From the NCBI RefSeq assembly GCF_020360975.1, contig NW_025408677.1, forward strand, positions 2,666,001-2,730,000: DNA of 64,000 nucleotides. The letters run 5' to 3'. Below the pieces are notes generated by a model, which saw nothing but the letters and a program-made list of their open reading frames with translations, searched no databases and was not told the DNA's origin. Both the position numbers and the translations under genes were made by a program. Shown here in pieces: positions 60,958 to 64,000 of this stretch. This DNA comes from Hirsutella rhossiliensis (lineage: Eukaryota; Ascomycota; Sordariomycetes; Hypocreales; Ophiocordycipitaceae). Numbering within the stretch: the first letter of the stretch is position 1; each line of letters starts with the position of its first letter.

Positions 60958-62587
60958 TGCGTCGATTTCGGATCGTTGTCGGGTGGGAGGACGGGACGGG
61001 AGAGGGGGGAGGAGGAGAGGGGGCGGAGAGGCCTGACGATGCTTTTCGGGGGTGCGTTTTGCGAATCAAGGGTTCGACAGGACCATGGCATCCAGACAAG
61101 AGGAGTGAAGCTGTGGCCGGGAGTCGAGGAGCAGTTATTCGCTCATCGTCAAAGCCACGAAGCAGACAGTGGCTGTCCCGGCGCAACCCGAGGCCGGCGG
61201 GGCGGCGGGTGTATGCTTATTGAAGTTATTGCCCAAGGCAGCCAGGGCCATGTGTCGAAAAGACATTCGCATGGTGGAGCTGACCTAATAAGTCACCAAG
61301 TATTCGAGTTGAATGGTGAGGGTTGCACCTGCTTCTCTTTAGCGCAATCTGTCCAACAGACCAATCCTTGCAAGCACAAAAGCTGCACCTATCGGCTTCC
61401 TTGGGTACCTTGCCTTAAAACGACCTGTACCTGGCAGGTCTCTCTCCCCCTTGTCTCGTCTCGGACGCGTGCCGACCGACAAGCGCCCACGGCGCCGACA
61501 CCCTCATAACGGACAGGGAGAAGCGGCCAGACGCTCGTTGAGGGACCCGTCGGCCATCATGGGGGCCACGCTGGGATCCACGACCACCTGGGGGGCGAGG
61601 GCCGGTTTTGTTGGCGGCCGCGGCTCACCCGGGAGCAAAGAGAATGGAGGTACGGGGTAGGGGGGAGAAGAAGAAAACAAAGCAGTCGTCCCAAACGCCA
61701 ACAAAAGTGATAATAGGTTCACCGCAAATGTGTGGCAATTTTTGGAGGAGGAGACTTCTCTTTCTGGAGTATGGTGTGCCGTTTTTGGAGGACATTTCGC
61801 GGCGGCTTCAGGCCGGGCCACCAGTACATAACCGCCGGCCTGTTATTGCTTCCATTTCTCAATTCTGTCGCACAGTCAATTTCAATCGCTGTCCCTTTCG
61901 TGGTCGCCCCCATTGTATATCGGCTGCTTTTGTTCGGCTCTTTTGCCACCTCATCAAGCAACTTTCGTTTCACGACTCGACCGACCCCCTAAGTTTGTGA
62001 GCCAAAAAATGTGGTTGGGTGCGTGGGCATGGTCTAATGGGTGGGTGGGTGGTGTGGGGTACCTCGTCATATACCCATTCTAGGCGCTCTTCTAATGTAT
62101 CCGCCGTCTTACTCCGGAGTCACATAACGGATGGCAAAGTTGCCAGGCGTATATTAATTATCTGCTGGGTACTAAAGCTTGTGGGCCTTGGACGCCGACG
62201 AAAAGCTTATGCTCAAGGCATGGGGCCAAGTTTCTTTGCGAGGTTTGCGGTATAAAAAGGAGTCTATCCCGAATCCTGCCCTCGGCCTTGATTATGGCTA
62301 AATTGCATGCATGGCCTGGTGCTTTTAAAGACGTCGCTGCTACCACCACATTCATCACTGGTTCGTTATTCTCGTTTGGCAAAAACGGGGTCATCACTGA
62401 ACACCCGGTCTGCCGCAACAGATAACCCTCAGATAAGGCCTAATGGTGCACACGTGGCCGACTGCTGCTAGCACCGACGGGCTACTGATACGAACTGTGA
62501 TGAATCTCAATTGCTCTTCTCTACATGAAATCTGAGCCCAATTTGGAGGGAGACTGAGCTCGCCTGTCTTGGCGGCCCTGCGCAAAA
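60958..62587. other. Intergenic region upstream of acetoacetyl-CoA synthetase
   Basis: About 1.6 kb. The proximal part should hold the AACS promoter. Frames such as 61608-62000 have no recognisable features. Confidence 0.45.
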
Positions 62588-62650
62588 GGTAGGTAGGTAC
62601 ATGTAGGTAGGTAGGTAGGTAGGTAGGTAGGTAGGTAGGTAGGTAGGTAA
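62588..62650. repeat. (GGTA)n tetranucleotide repeat
   Basis: About fourteen GGTA units with one interruption (CATG), sitting at the switch from GC-rich to AT-rich DNA. Confidence 0.85.
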
Positions 62651-64000
62651 GTTAATAATGCCTTAATTTTTACGTTCATTTCTTTTTTCATTTTCAATTT
62701 TGTTCATTTCATCTCCTTTTCGAAGTAACTTAGTACTCCGTACCTCTGTACTACTCGAACCAATATGACTACGACGTCTTGTCTCGGATTACCGGCCAGG
62801 CTTTTATAATATCGAGAAGCCGTAGTAGGCACTGTTAGTGATAATAGTGTAAGGAAGGCACCAGGTCACACCATTACTTTTTTATCTTAAGTTCAATATG
62901 ATTCACTACTTAAGATATAAACCATCTATACATATCAAGTATTATAGGTTTATAGTATAACAAATAAAATAATTTAGTTTTAAGTTTCGGTATAAGGAAT
63001 AATTCACCCTATTTATATTTACCTATTAGGAGTAACAATCCTACTAAAATCGCGTTGACCCTAAGGAGTAACACAGGATAGTGTGGTTTCTGTCCTCATT
63101 AGTGTAACTATAAAATATTTAAAAAAGGCTACATAGGGATATGCAGCAAAGCAGCTCTTATAAAAAAAAATATTTTTTCTAATCTACGTGAAGGCATTAT
63201 TATCTATCTTATTAATTATATTATGCCTAAATTCATAATGATGTGGTAATAAGAAACTTATATCAAGAACTTATTACCTAAGTGGAGAGTTAGAACTACC
63301 GGTTTATGGTGATATTAGAGAAGGTGTTAGACCACCTTGTTCTGGTTTATTATAAGATTGCGCTAGAGGTAATTAAGAGTTAATAGAATAACTACCTTGT
63401 TGTGTATTAAATGATTGTGCATTCATTATACTACTTTTTTTTTGCATATAATTATGGATTATATAGACCACTATATAATGTATTTGTATTTATAGATCAG
63501 CCATAAAAACCTCCCCTTTCTTTAATTATCGCCTCTATAAAAAATTTATATAAAAATCTAGATACAGCCGTAAAAGTTGTATAGCCGAAGAAAGGATTAT
63601 TCTTAATATTCAATAAATTTATATCTATATAAACATAAACTAAATATTTAATAGCAAACAATAATAGTAGGGTAATAATAAATAAAAGTAAAGAAGCGAA
63701 TAATTTAGGTTATAGTTATTATTAATTTATTCTTTTTTTACCTTAGAGCTAAACTTTCTTATTATTGATTTAAAAGTATTATATCGGTCAGCTGCTGCTT
63801 TTTGGGTATTTTATATTAACATATACCTAGGGATATATAATCGTTATATAAACAATTAAGAGATTATAGACTATAAAGCATATTAGTACCAGAATAATGT
63901 AATACGTCTAAGATTATACCAGGGTATATACCTAATATTACTGTGAAAAGAACAAATCCAAATAATATTGAGAATTCTCTTTTATTTACATCTGATATTG
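62651..64000. other. AT-rich block, likely repeat-induced-mutation relic with mitochondrial-like DNA
   Basis: From about 62.8 kb the composition changes abruptly to very AT-rich with many TATA and TTAAT words, unlike the rest of the window. On the minus strand there are short protein-like runs broken by TAA, for example SYSINS then LPLAQSYNKPEQGGLTPSLI near 63.3-63.4 kb, where CAA-to-TAA changes would explain the stops. This fits C-to-T mutation of repeats (RIP). A TGTTAGTGATAATAG word at about 62832 resembles the start of a fungal LTR, but I see no second LTR. Confidence 0.6.
63864..63998 (-). pseudogene. nad4: C-terminal fragment of mitochondrial NADH dehydrogenase subunit 4 (nad4), open at window edge
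   Basis: Reading the minus strand from 63998 gives 44 residues to a TAA at 63864: SDVNKREFSILFGFVLFTVI then LGIYPGIILDVLHYSGTNML and YSL. The VNKREF...LF.TV.LGIYP..ILD.LHYS pattern is the conserved end of fungal mitochondrial ND4, a complex I membrane subunit encoded only in mtDNA. No TGA occurs, so the mitochondrial code cannot be tested. Downstream on this strand I find no atp8, the usual Hypocreales neighbour, so this is more likely a nuclear insert of mtDNA than an intact mitochondrial segment. A chimeric contig end is the other possibility. Confidence 0.65.

Noticed and set aside
58890..61091. 733-codon uninterrupted frame for acetoacetyl-CoA synthetase
   Set aside because: Its first part reads through an intron and upstream DNA in a different frame; the spliced model starting at 60957 restores family sequence.
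62651..63860. Intact mitochondrial genes beside the nad4 fragment
   Set aside because: I looked for atp8/atp6-like peptides downstream of nad4 and found none; frames are short and broken by TAA.

Overview
This 64 kb window is nuclear DNA of a filamentous ascomycete. It is almost certainly a sordariomycete and most likely in the Hypocreales; the order is my inference. The reasons are: GC-rich genes with short introns (50-199 nt, GT...AG with CTGAC-like branch sites), typical fungal proteins (NAD-glutamate dehydrogenase, Zn2Cys6 factor, Fzo1, Taf14, phosducin-like protein, G-beta), kilobase intergenic regions rich in TACCTA and TACGGAGTA motifs, a Fot1/pogo-type DNA transposon, and an AT-rich block at the right edge.

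Layout. 1-126: start of an unrecognised minus-strand gene running off the edge. 2500-5777 (-): NAD-specific glutamate dehydrogenase. 5.8-11.8 kb: long non-coding stretch. 11.8-19 kb: tom22 (+), adenosine-deaminase-like MAPDA (+), mitofusin fzo1 (-), ESCRT-III vps2 (+, divergent from fzo1). 21-29.3 kb: a PP2C phosphatase (+) and a large ADF-homology protein (+). 30.9-52.2 kb: seven minus-strand genes, namely an Aro80-like Zn2Cys6 factor, Taf14, Ran-binding Yrb1, an unknown single-pass membrane protein, phosducin-like protein and G-protein beta, separated by repeat-bearing intergenic DNA. 52.7-55.4 kb: a 2.7 kb DNA transposon with perfect 101-bp inverted ends and a ruined transposase. 58.7-61 kb (-): acetoacetyl-CoA synthetase. 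62.6-64 kb: a (GGTA)n tract followed by an AT-rich block that carries, at its very end, the C-terminal codons of mitochondrial nad4.

Functional links. Three genes serve mitochondria or central metabolism (gdh2, tom22, fzo1). The phosducin-like protein is the expected folding chaperone of the G-beta subunit encoded by the next recognised gene on the same strand. Aro80-like factor, NAD-GDH and acetoacetyl-CoA synthetase all touch amino-acid or ketone-body carbon use, but nothing in the sequence ties them into a cluster. I see no secondary-metabolite cluster, CRISPR, rRNA or tRNA.

Exon boundaries were worked out by hand from splice signals and reading-frame continuity. In every multi-exon model the exon lengths sum to a whole number of codons.
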